From Platycnemis pennipes (Eukaryota; Arthropoda; Insecta; Odonata; Platycnemididae), in NCBI GenBank assembly GCA_933228895.1, contig OW121854.1:135327926-135391925 (forward strand): DNA of 64,000 bases. The letters are read 5' to 3'. Numbering within the stretch: position 1 is the stretch's first letter; every line of letters starts with the position of its first letter. This document shows, one piece after another, positions 35,361 through 45,044 of this stretch. The translations under genes were made by a program, and so were the position numbers. Under the pieces are notes generated by a model that worked only from the letters and a program-made list of their open reading frames with translations, had not been told where the DNA came from and made no database searches.

Positions 35361-35480
35361 ATCGATTGCCTACGTTTGTTTGCATGGGAAATTCGAATTC
35401 CCGCCGTTCCTCCGAAACAAAATGGCTAAATCAAGGTGCATCATGGGATCGTGTCACGACCTGATATACACGGACCTTGG

Positions 35481-35899
35481 TTCTCCCCTCGCCAGTTACG
35501 CCAGTTACTTTGTCTGATGGCGGGTGATACTCGCTCTAGGTGGTCGTGTGAGTTCCCCTTCCGTGCTGCGGCGGTGAGAGAGTAGTTGGAGGTGGGGATA
35601 TAAGCGGCGGTGGTGGGGGCATTGGCCTTGGACACGCGAGTTAAAAGACAGGGAACATGCGTTCGTATTTTCAAAACTATAGCTATATTTTTGTATATTA
35701 AGTACTGAAAATACTTCAGCTTCAAAGATGGAGAATGACACTTAACCATCACTGCGTTATATTTTTGGTTTACGCGACAGAAACTGAATTAAAGCGTGCT
35801 GAAAAACGAGGGAAAGCGTCGGTGGGCACACTATTTCTCCTCTAAATCAACGCAACAACGTAATTTACAATGATAATGTCGCGCAATGATTGCGAAGAT
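35481..35899. other. GC-rich spacer with a possible TATA box
   Basis: GATATAAGCGGCGG near 35,595 in a GC-rich setting resembles a core promoter read on either strand. No attached reading frame was recognised. The right half joins the middle block of the hAT transposase. Confidence 0.3.
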
Positions 35900-36295
35900 C
35901 CATCCTTTTCTAAGATAAGAGAGAAAACTAGAAGTGTCTCCGAGCTATAGTTTAGCTACGAAAATGTAGCTGATGTATAATCTTCAAAGCATCACAACCA
36001 TCTACTTTCACAATTGGGTGTAACGGCACATACCACTTTCCTCTTGAGGTCCCACTCAAATAACGCATCACTAACAGCTTAAGCTAAATTTTCGGCAAGT
36101 AAATTTTTTTTTACCTAAAACAAAGTGTTTTGTGGACAAACAGCATTTCGGAATACGCATTCATGAAAAAAGTGGCAAGTGACTGTAAAATAGCTATCAC
36201 TTGCCATATAAGTCCAAAGATCACATGTTACACTTACATACTCCACTTCTTGTCATTTAATTTTTAATTCTGATTTTACCTCCTCGTAAAGGTTG
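35900..36295 (-). pseudogene. hAT transposase, central block
   Basis: Minus-strand frame: NLYEEVKSELKIK, one stop, then VEYVSVTCDLWTYMASDSYF and TVTCHFFHE, followed by ALFEWDLKRKVVCAVT. The pattern V-x-x-T-x-D-x-W-(T/S)-x(6)-Y-x-x-V-T-x-H is the first RNase H-like segment of BED-type hAT transposases and includes the first catalytic Asp (CDLW). It breaks at about 36,295, precisely where the CACGGA element begins. The N-terminal block resumes on the other side at about 37,995. Confidence 0.75.
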
Positions 36296-37992
36296 ACGCA
36301 CGGAAAAAAATATTTTTGTCCTCCGTACAAAAACCCATTTGCTGACTCGGTCTTTGTCCTAAAAGCAAAAGCATATGTCACTCTAGCAAACCAATCGTTG
36401 GAATAACAAATGCTCAATGGTGGCTGGAGCAAATGGCATTTGTTCCCCTGCGTTTGTCGCGACAACAAATGCGTCTGCTAGGCGAGCTATGATCTTGCCA
36501 GCGGAAACTCTGAACTAAACAGTTTTGCTGTGTGTTGTGGGTGAAAGAAAATTGCTGCATTTCTACAATACTGTCGAAATTAATTATTAGAGATTTCTTA
36601 GTTTGTAATGAAAGTGCATCAGAGCGAGATGAGCATATCTGATTATTAACATTTTTCCGAAGTTTTTGCCTACGTATAGTTCGCTACGAATATGCGTTCC
36701 TGAGGTAATGCAAGAAGATCTTCTAAACGAGTGAAAAAAACAATCAGCTCGGTAAGTTACAGTGCATATATTTCATTTCTCTCGAACAACTAAATTCATA
36801 AAATCTTCTTATACGAAGCACTTAAACGAAGCTATTAATCGTCATGAACAGAAATATGTTCGTTCGTTCCGTATGTCCGTTCCGTTAGTGCAGTTAGTGG
36901 GATCGTTCCGTACGTTCCGTTCCGTACAGAGCGACCTTGTTAGCGGAACGGATATGCGGAGCGAACGAGTGTATTTCTGTTCATGATGATTAATTGTTTG
37001 ATAGTGCTGTACATATTATTACCATTTTGGTAGCAAAAGCTGACAATTGAAATTCTATTCTTATAGCATAAATAACTCCAAAAAGCTACCCATGCTAGCA
37101 TATTTTCACATACAATGGCCAATGGAGAGAGGTATGTTGTGCTGAGGCATTCCCTTTAGAGCTGTGGTGTGAAGCGTTGTTGAGGATTATTATATTGAGT
37201 ATATTATTATGAGATAATTGGTTTATTTTTAAATTTATTTTTTGTAAATTACTCTACTTTGGTGAACTTGGATGATTTATTGTACATATTTTAACTACCT
37301 ACCTAATGCTTTTAAAACTTTGATGTGACATTGTTATTTATGTACTTGTTGTGCTACTTGATGCGATGCTCAGTTAAAGTGTCACCGGTAATTGTTTTAT
37401 TTTAAAATGTATTGTTGTAAATAACTCTAATGAACTTGAGTGAATGTATTGTGCATATTTTACTTACTTAATTTTTTTCACACTTGTGACCTACCTACCT
37501 ATGTGACATTTAACGTAAGTTACGTGGTGAATGATATGCTGTTTATTGTATATTGAATTATTATGAAAACGTGTTGATTTCATTGTTTGTATTTTTCGAA
37601 TACAATGAAATTAAGCTGAAATATTTGTGTTTCATTTAATCCACTGCCCGCAATAACAATGGCAGCCATTTTGTTAGTCGTACAAAAGATTTGCTGAAAA
37701 GTCCCTAGCTGGCGCTGCCAACCGTCCTGCTCGGGTTACAAATGGATTTGCTGGAGGAACAACTTCATAGCGCAATGACAAATACGTTTGTCACCCCGAC
37801 AAATCCTATTTGTTGGCGGAACAGTAGTAATGGTACCGTCAGCCTATGTAATTTGCCCGGCAAACGAATAGAGCCCAACATATAGCATTTGCTAAAGTAA
37901 CAATCGGCTTTGCTGTCACTATATTGACAAACGTATTTTGCTGGGGTAGCATAGGATAGGTAACCTCAACAAAGTTTTTTTCTCCGTGCGAG
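36296..37992. mobile_element. DNA element with CACGGA termini and ACAAATGC/GCATTTGT arrays
   Basis: The left end starts GCACGGAAAAAAATATTTTTG and the right end reverse-complemented starts GCACGGAGAAAAAAACTTTG. Behind each lies an array of short words: ACAAATGC, CATTTGCT, GGAACAA and their complements (36,340-36,480 and 37,680-37,960). It interrupts the hAT transposase between its BED finger and its first catalytic block. No transposase frame is inside, and a nested TTAA-flanked palindrome sits at 36,839-36,989. The target duplication must be very short (CG or none). Confidence 0.7.
36839..36989. mobile_element. 151-bp palindromic MITE flanked by TTAA
   Basis: TTAA (36,835-36,838) precedes TCGTCATGAACAGAAATA, and the inverted TATTTCTGTTCATGATGA precedes TTAA (36,990-36,993). 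The inverted arms run for about 55 bases, through GTTCGTTCGTTCCG to TCCGTTCCG. TTAA duplication suggests mobilisation by a piggyBac-type transposase. It lies inside the CACGGA element. Confidence 0.7.
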
Positions 37993-38009
37993 ATAACGAT
38001 TTCGCAAGG

Positions 38010-38397
38010 TCCCTTTGCTGGGTAAATTTTAATTCGGATATAACAATCTTACAAAACTATAAAGCTTGGTCCAATTCTTTTTTCCTTGAACTGTTAGCGT
38101 CATAAGAGTTGTGACGGCTAAAATCCTCGGGAAGAGATCTTGTTGACGCCGATGATGAGCTCTGAATACTGACCTTATCAGAATCACTTACATGTCCAAG
38201 GTATGAATTTTTTAACGTATTCTCCTTCAATAAATTACTATGTGCTCTTTTAACATGATCTGACAAGTTACTAGTATTCCCACTTCATTTATAGTCTTTA
38301 CCACAGATACTTCACTGCACTTCGCAATTTTTTGTCTTGCTTCGTTCAAACCATTTCCACACTTGCGATATTTTACGTTTCGGCATTATTAGATCTG
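38010..38397 (-). pseudogene. hAT transposase, N-terminal BED zinc finger block
   Basis: From ATG 38,397 the minus strand reads MPKRKISQVWKWFE, then a BED-type finger with CEVQxSICGK and an HVKRAH pair (SNLSDHVKRAH), followed by a Ser-rich linker and KKELDQAL. Two in-frame stops lie within the finger. BED fingers bind the subterminal repeats of the element. The start is chosen because it precedes the KxSxVWxxF motif typical of this family. Confidence 0.75.
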
Positions 38398-38635
38398 TTG
38401 AACCACAAAAGATACACTAAAAGAGAACAAGGTTAACAGAAACATTAATGAGATGAAAGCCGCAAGAAAACGTAACGAAACGAAGACTGTACATAAACTT
38501 GGCACGCTGTTAAAGAGCTACGGTTTTCTGTAACTGACTATCGGATACGATCGATAGTGGCGGTACAACTATCGATAGGAAGCGATAGTCGGAACTATCG
38601 ATAACTATCGATAGTTTTCCGCCCCTACTTTGTAT

Positions 38636-39630
38636 TCACTTCTCCATGTTAGTGTTGTGCGTGGGATGAATTCATTACCTGCGAAAATAGTAAAATAATT
38701 TTGGGATTCCCATTGGGTTGGTATTCCAAAAACCGATGAATAGGATGGCTAAGTTTGCAATCGTCTGCAGGGTGTGGACGAATGGTTTACATTAGGGCCG
38801 CCTTATATAGCCAGCTGCGTCTCTCACTTCCGATAGGCTGGTGCCTTCTGCCTTTTTTTTCTTGAGTATCTCCATGCATCACTCAGCCATTATCCCGTAT
38901 CTCGATTGAAACTTCTTTCTTCTTACCGTATCTCCTTAGTAAGCGTGATGCTATTTCTTCGTGGAGATTATTTTCAGCGTGCGTTTGCTTCAAGATGACA
39001 ATGCTGTGCCAATTTGTTTTGGGAATAATTTTTAGACAGTTGCAAGTTTTCATTAAAAACAATGGCTTAGTATGTCTTGGAGTAACACCGAAAAATGACC
39101 GCCAATAATAAAATTTGAGAATTAAGCCACTGGTATGCGAAGAAAGTAGGATCTAACCATCACACCCGCCAAATTAATTATCCTGTATTATTGTAATCGG
39201 TAAAACTGGGAGGATTAGAGGAAAATAGGAATTTCTATCATCGCTTTCCGTTTTGCTCTAGGTTTCATTAGGTCATGCAAAATGTATTTCATTTCTCTTT
39301 ATATGTAGGTTAGTAGACGATGGGGATAATATTTAAGTGGTATTTCTATCGTATGACATGGTGTACCTATATAAATACTTCTCGATCCACGCACGTTCTG
39401 CCTTTCCATTAACCACATAAATAATCCATTAATAATCGTAAGAAAAGTAATCATTAGCCAGGGATTAATATGTTTGTAATATTGGATTAAACATTTTAAT
39501 GGGAAAAATATGAGGTGAAGAAATGGCATGACGCATATAATTAATTTTTACTTTGAAATTGATATAAATTGCAAATAATGACGGAGATTTTGCTACGCTG
39601 GAGGACTTTTTTTTTAAATCTTGGTAAAAG
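38636..39630. other. AT-rich stretch without recognisable gene
   Basis: Short frames only. The region between the hAT element and the Penelope-like element shows no paired repeats or domain. Confidence 0.5.
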
Positions 39631-39721
39631 TAGTGGAAATTATTAATTCGTTAAAACTTTCGCGGTTCATGTTATCCGTCGTCGTTGTTTTTTTGGGTAA
39701 ACCCGCGTCACAGTATTAAAA

Positions 39722-39763
39722 TGACCAACAGTCTCGTCTCCGCTGCTGGAGACTTCCTCAGGG
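39722..39763 (-). ncRNA. Hammerhead ribozyme core in the 3' arm, GAAA changed to GAGA
   Basis: On the minus strand: CTGAGGA (39,761-39,755), stem II GTCTCC with GGAGAC, then GAGAC instead of GAAAC (39,735-39,731), then GTC at 39,725-39,723. The conserved GAAA box has one A-to-G change, which should abolish or cripple cleavage. It is the inverted twin of the intact core in the other arm. Confidence 0.65.
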
Positions 39764-39800
39764 TAATTACATTCCTTGGTTTGCGCGTAGATTTATATTC

Positions 39801-40200
39801 TCACGGTGGTGGAGGTGGGGGAGTGGATGAGGTTGGAGGTGGGGGTTTCTCGATTTTTGTTTTCGTTCTCGAAATAACTGGAAGCCAGGATGGGCTTACC
39901 ATTTGTCCTTGGTCTCTATTAAAATTTCTAGCATACTTCCTAATTTCGAGGGCCTCTCTTATTAACCTCGTCTTGAAGTGTTTTTCCCTTACTATGACCT
40001 CTGCATCGGTCACGTCGATTTCGTGTCCTTCGGCGGCGTGTTCTGCGACCGCTGATTTTTCAAAGTGGCCCAGTCGAATGGCAGCTGCATGTTCTTTTAT
40101 TCTCGTCCGTATTTTTCTGCCCGTCTCTCCTACGTACACCTTGTCACACGATCGGCAGCTTAATTTGTAGACTCCTTCCGTCTCTAATATATCTTTTTCT
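39801..40200 (-). pseudogene. Penelope GIY-YIG endonuclease
   Basis: Minus-strand text YKLSCRSCDKVYVGETGRKI, then RTRIKEHAAAIRL, SAVAEHAAEGHEI and FNRDQG. The CxxC, the Y-V-G variant of YIG, the catalytic Arg (TRIKEH) and the FNRDxG C-terminal motif are those of canonical Penelope endonucleases. The protein ends in a poly-Pro stretch coded by the inner edge of the inverted arm. A frameshift separates it from the reverse transcriptase remnant upstream. Confidence 0.8.
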
Positions 40201-40464
40201 TTTACGCTGCGTAAGAAGTCTTTAATTTGCCTACGAGGTTTGAATATAGATCTTATGTCGTGCTTCTGTCAAATTCTGGCTATCTTGTCGGTGGTCCCTT
40301 TGATGTAAGGCAGGTATGCTTTTTTCTTGTCGACATTTTCTTCATCCAATGGCCGTGGCGAAGATTTTTATTTTCGCGAAATGGTTTTTTGTATTTCTCT
40401 CCTTTCGTACCCGTTATTTACGAGAATTTCCGTTATTTTATTCAATTCGTCTTCTCTGTGGTGT

Positions 40465-40791
40465 TCATCGCTCAGATTGTTTGATCGGTGGATCATAGTG
40501 GCTTCTAATTTGTGATGGATGGTGATGCGAACTGGCTAGAAGGTATCTGTTGGTGTTGATTGGTTTCCTGTATACTGAATGGCCCAGGGTCCCATCTTCT
40601 CTTCTCGTAACGAGGACATCGAGGTAGGGGAGCTTCCCGTCAATTTCTTCTTCTCTCGTGAATTGGATGTTGTCGTCTATTGTATTTAGGTAGTTGTGGA
40701 ATTCTTCTAGTTTTTCTCTGCCATGTTTCCATATGACGAACGTATCGTCTACGTATCTAATCCACATCCACCTCCACCACCGTGAGAACAT
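40465..40791 (-). pseudogene. Penelope reverse transcriptase, truncated at the catalytic box
   Basis: The frame begins inside the inverted arm and reaches IRYVDDTFVIW, the YxDD catalytic box in Penelope style. It continues with NIQFTREEEIDGKLPYLDVLVTR and SVYRKPTN-type text, here SVYRKPINTNRYL. All motifs upstream of YVDD are missing, replaced by the arm. Truncation of the 5' part at insertion is usual for target-primed elements. Confidence 0.85.
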
Positions 40792-40822
40792 AAATCTACG
40801 CGCAAACCAAGGAATGTCATTA

Positions 40823-40864
40823 CCCTGAGGAAGTCTCCAGCAGCGGAGACGAAACTGTTGGTCA
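40823..40864 (+). ncRNA. Hammerhead ribozyme core in the 5' arm, intact
   Basis: On the plus strand: CTGAGGA (40,825-40,831), stem II GTCTCC (40,833-40,838) pairing with GGAGAC (40,845-40,850) around a six-base loop, GAAAC (40,851-40,855), then a two-pair stem III AC/GT and GTC (40,861-40,863), after which cleavage would occur. This matches the minimal hammerhead with short stem III described for Penelope-like elements. Stem I pairing is weak by eye. Confidence 0.75.
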
Positions 40865-40922
40865 TTTTAATACTGTGACGCGGGTTTACCCAAAAAACAA
40901 CGACGCCGGATAGTGGAAATTA

Positions 40923-42135
40923 ATCTGTTTTTCATAAAATTTTGTTCCGTGTGATGAGGCGCGAAACAAAGAGTGCAGGAAAAGGCCCGAGAGGCCACTG
41001 TGAGGGCCTCATTTTACCAACGTTTACTCTCATATGAAAAGCAACGACTGAGGACGTGTACACCCAGGAAACGAGGAAGGCAAACTAATCCTTTCACCAA
41101 CAACAGTATTCTTTTTCTCAGCCAACTCACTAAAAAATTAAATCATTCCTATCTGCAACTAATTTTTAAATTTGCTTTAACCCATTGGATACGGTCATAT
41201 CCCACTTTTATATACGTGTCAACCAGATATTGCTGAAAAAGCCAACCCCAAAAATGCAAAGCATTGACCTTCAAAAGACGGAGAGATGAGGATTGCTTAG
41301 TTTGCTTCTTCTTCTACTTCCCTCATCATCATGAATCCACGAACAAAAGGATTTTCAGATCTCAAAATATGTTCCAAAAGACTAATAAGATTCTCGCTGA
41401 TACCATGATTAATAGTGCACTAAGAGCATCCTCAATATCCAAAAAGTAGATCTGTTCATATTGAGGCCTTTCTGATGTTCCATCATCATTTTGAGTGGGT
41501 TGAGCTGCTTTATAAAATTTGTGACCGCTTAACTTTATCGCTAGCAATGTGACAATTAACTCCTAGACTGTTGATTGTTCGATTTTGATCTACAGTGAAT
41601 GAAGATATTGAAAAACATGCATTCAAATTTCGAATCGTTTTATAAATGTCAATAGAAAATGGATGATGGCGGAGAAATAATTGGCCAACTGGTTCGGAAT
41701 TTCTGGATGTGGTAGATCTATCCTACCATGCAAGCAGCAGTCCCACTACGAATCTCTATGAATATGATTTGATACGCGTTCTTCGGTAAAATACAAATCT
41801 CCACCGGGAATGCAAGAATACACACGCAACTTTTCTAAACGTTGTAGACGATCATTGGAAGACTCACATTCTTGCCTCATCCTTTTCTGATCTTTCTACT
41901 TGCTCTGAAACGAAATTCTTTGAGGTACAGGACAATCGGTCACCACATAGTTCCAGACACATAGCCAGAAATTTGCTTCGGGCTAACTTGAAACAAATCA
42001 GCATTGCCCATTCGCTGCAGACATGCTACAAATATCTCCCTTAATTTTCAGTGCTTGGTATTTACTTTTAGAGTGCCCATACTTATCTCTTCTCACTGGC
42101 TAAGTTCACTGCTAAAATCAGAACAAAATTTATGG
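40923..42135. other. Stretch without recognisable gene
   Basis: Frames up to 87 codons on the plus strand show no domain. 41,200-42,130 has scattered minus-strand text but nothing I can assign to a family. Confidence 0.45.
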
Positions 42136-42139
42136 GAAA

Positions 42140-42210
42140 AAATTTCATCTACATAATACCCTGTAAGCCACCATAAAGGTGTGTGACAGGGGTGGGCATT
42201 TCGTGGGGTG
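42140..42210 (-). mobile_element. LINE B 3' tail fragment
   Basis: The plus strand reads CATCTACATAATACCCTGTA then AGCCACCATAAAGGTGTGTG, the complement of the LINE B 3' terminus. Only the tail is present, so this is a very short 5'-truncated insertion. Confidence 0.7.
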
Positions 42211-42577
42211 GCTGAAGCACCAGAAGCCCCCCTCCCCTGGCTACGTGCCTGCCTAGTTCCATTTGTTCCTGAAGTTCTTTCTCAGGTTGCTCTGTAGATC
42301 GGATGATAAAAAGTCCGCTTGTTCGAAAGCCTTATTTTATTTGGCATCTTATAACCAATATTAAAAATATGTCAATATCATTGGTTTGACCTGACGGAAA
42401 CGGCAAATCAACATAATTTTCATTGTTCAAAAATAAAACTTTAAGGTTGCTATTAAAATGAATGTGCTATTTGTCACAATGAGAACCATAAATTAACATG
42501 TATTTTATTACTTAAAAATATAACTTTAGCTGTGCTACTTCTCCTATCGGACTCCTTGTAGATTTTAAAAACATTTT

Positions 42578-44590
42578 CATCTATATCTACACGATACGCT
42601 GCAAAGCACCGCGAGGGTGGGTCTCATGCAACTAGAATGTTCGTGCCTGTAGTATTTAAGGGGTTAAATATGCATCACGCACTACAGACTACTCTAAAAT
42701 ATTTCACCTACCTATCCCTTTGTTATGCTACCTATTCTGTTCTCTTATAGTACGGGGGAAAATGGCCATTTTGAATCTATCGGTACGACAATCCATCTCT
42801 CTAATCTTATTTATCAGGTCGAATCTAGCATAATACGCTGGTGTTTTTAATATGTGCCTAACATCTTCAGTAAAGCTAACGGATTGAAATTTCTCTAATA
42901 GATTTAATCTATCTGTACTTTAATATACACTCTGATAATGATTTCCACCCTAATTCCTTAATTAATTCTGAAAAACTACTCCTTACCTATCGTAACATTT
43001 TTTAACGAACCTATCTGCTCTACGCTGCACACTGTCTAGTTCTCTAATCAAACCTAATTCATTAGAATCCCATACACTGGCTGCATACTCTAGGTGGGGC
43101 CTAACTGGTGAAAAGTAACATCGCTCATTTGTCTTCTCATCACATTTCCCAAGTACTCTTTTTATAAATCCTAGCTTTCTCTTCGCTAGGACGAATATTT
43201 CCCGGATGTGTCTACCCCAAGATAAATCTTAAGGGATTGTTACACCTGTGGTTTCAACATTTTCGATCTTCGTGTTACTTATTTTATAGGTACGCCGTGT
43301 CGAATTATTCCTCCTCCAAAAATTGATAGCTACACACTTTTTAAGGTTAAACTGTAACTGCCATTTGTCACACCACTCTTGAATTGCATCCACATCCTTG
43401 CTAAGTGATTTCCTGTCTTCTTCTTTTGATATACACCTGTAAACTACCGCATCGTCTGCAAAAAGTGTAAGCTTACTACTAATTACGGTACCCAAATCGT
43501 TTATGTATAAAAGAAATAGAAGCGGACCTACTACGCTACCCTGGGGAACTCCCGATGTGACTTTGATTGTGTCCGACATGATACCATCTATGACAACCCT
43601 CTGCTCTCGCCCACTTTTACCCAACATACAACGTCTTTATTTATACCAAAACTCTCCAACTTCAAGATTAATTTATCATGAGGAACTTTATCGAAAGCCT
43701 TTTTAAAATCTAAAAATATCGTATCAACTTCAGTACTGATTTCACCGTGGACTAAAATATCGTGTAACAATAAAACTAATTGTGTCTCTCAAGATCTACC
43801 TTTCCGGAACCCATGTAGGCTGTTTATGAGTAATCCCTGACTATCCAAATGCCCCATGATCGAACTGACTACAATGTGCTCAAATATCTTACAAGAGATT
43901 GACGTGAGTAAAATGGGTCTGTAGTTACTAGGTTCTTCCCTATCACCGCTTTTAAAAATAGGTGTAATGTTAGCTACTTTCCAATCCTTGGGTACTGTGT
44001 AGTTCTTTAGTGATTTGTTGAATATTATTTCTAGATATGGGGCTATTTCAGAAGCTAATGTTTTATATACGCTGGAAGGAATTTGATCGGGACCTGGTGA
44101 TTTGTTTTTGCTAATGCTGCTCTATTCCGCGACAAGAAATTTTTATTTCGGCCATTTGCCCAATGAAACTGTTCGGCGTTGGTTCCACAGCGTTGTGTGA
44201 CGATGAGTTGAATAAGCTTTGGAAGAAGGTGTTGAAAGTATTGGCTTTTTCTACACCGCCGCGCTGGTGACTCTGATTCCTTTATCATTTTTAAGTGGGT
44301 GCACTGTGGACATATTTCCCTGAAGCTCTCTCACATATGACCAATACGCTTTAGGATTGCTATCTAAATATTCTCCTAACATCTTGCCCTTGAAATGCGA
44401 TAAAGCTTGCCGACACGATTTCCTTGTTAATTCTCTCGATTTTTTATAGTTTTGAACTAGCTCATTTTTTTCCTCTACCGATAGAGCCTGTCCATTTTTC
44501 ATCTCAGCGTGGCATACCCTTCGTCGCTTTAGTGATTTCCTAACATCCGCGTTATACCACCTCTTACTATTCGAAGCTAAATTTTTCGAT
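42578..44590 (-). mobile_element. LINE C, 5'-truncated relative of LINE B
   Basis: Minus strand, 5' to 3': a linker with RWYNADVRKSLKRRR-like text (about 44,560), the frame 44,502-44,251 (SVEEKNELVQNYKKSR to YWSYVRELQG), NYRPILLTSISCKIFEH, FLDFKKAFDKVPH (43,770-43,588), VTSGVPQGSVVGPLLFLLYINDLG and LTLFADDAVVYR (43,627-43,229), then a decayed C-terminus. The tail at 42,578-42,640 has the same word plan as LINE B but a different sequence. The catalytic FADD is intact. Several stops and frameshifts are present. Confidence 0.8.
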
Positions 44591-44819
44591 TAAATTCGAA
44601 GATAAATTTTCGACTCAGGCTATTAATTAATCTTCTGTAATCTTAACCTTGTATGGGTGTAATATTAATTAATGTTGTATGGGTGTTTCAGCAAATGAAT
44701 ATAAATCTGTGAAAATGCAACTCACATATTGTAATTGTCATTATAGTATGCTACACAACACGACTTTATCTTCAATGTGGAGGACATAAAAATAGCTTGA
44801 AATAAATATAGTACTTACC

Positions 44820-45035
44820 CTTGTAGTTTATCGTTGTCCATTGGGATGATTCCAACAGTGAGACCAGTATTGCCATCTGTTGCCGTTGGAGCGAACTTTG
44901 TTTTGTCGCTAGAATATCCTAATATAAATATGTTGTTTATAATATCTGTTCTGTGTTAAAAAGTTTTCAAGTTTTACCTACAAAATCAAAGGATCCTAAC
45001 AGCCGGGATAGCTTCCGATAAATCTGCGATTTAAT
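44820..45035. repeat. Dispersed repeat, copy 1
   Basis: From GATTTAATTAAATC back to GTAGTTTATCGTTGTCCATT this segment is about 85% alike to 59,567-59,835. Shared text includes TATAAATATGTTGTTTATAA and CTGTTCTGTGTT. Copy 2 carries about 60 extra bases that are absent here. The repeat has no coding potential and no clear termini. Its type is unknown. Confidence 0.75.
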
Positions 45036-45044
45036 TAAATCAAC

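Larger units (their letters stand above)
32403..35480. mobile_element. Foldback-type element made of two inverted tandem arrays
   Basis: The outer ends are inverted: CCAAGGTC at 32,403 and GACCTTGG ending at 35,480, followed inward by shared ATATCAGGTCGTGACACG. TTCTCC flanks both ends (32,397-32,402 and 35,481-35,486), a possible target duplication. Inside, a left array of about ten units in one orientation meets a right array of six units in the opposite orientation near 34,310-34,325, with almost no loop. This is the architecture of foldback elements. A transcript across it would form a long double-stranded hairpin. There is no transposase inside. Confidence 0.75.
27210..38627 (-). mobile_element. 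hAT transposon split by later insertions (11.4 kb as it stands)
   Basis: The left end starts TAGAGGCGGAAAAATATCGA (27,210), and the right end reverse-complemented starts TAGGGGCGGAAAACTATCGA (38,627). The same 8 bases, CTTTGTAT, flank it on both sides (27,202-27,209 and 38,628-38,635). Subterminal ATCGATAGTTATCGATAG words occur at both ends. Minus-strand transposase blocks are found at 38,397-38,010, 36,295-35,900 and 28,445-27,360, in the right order for a BED-type hAT. The intervening DNA is other elements: a CACGGA element, a foldback, and a piggyBac plus MITE-like repeats. The order of nesting is therefore readable from the sequence. Confidence 0.85.
39643..40910 (-). mobile_element. Penelope-like element with inverted terminal arms and hammerheads
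   Basis: The 12-base TAGTGGAAATTA occurs at 39,631-39,642 and 40,911-40,922, giving an exact target duplication around a 1,268-bp insertion. Arms of about 135 bases are inverted: 39,680-39,820 against 40,772-40,905 (for example AAACCCGCGTCACAGTATTA and its complement). Between them lie minus-strand reverse transcriptase and GIY-YIG endonuclease sequences. Outside the 3' arm is a 37-base tail (39,643-39,679). Inverted arms, a variable-length target duplication and a tail are the known layout of Penelope retroelements. The reverse transcriptase is truncated at its catalytic box, so this copy is dead. Confidence 0.85.

Noticed and set aside
32403..35480. CRISPR-like array
   Set aside because: Unit length (167-177 bp), lack of distinct short spacers, and eukaryotic context rule this out.
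39685..40170. 161-codon plus-strand frame with a Gly run
   Set aside because: Antisense of the Penelope endonuclease and its poly-Pro end.
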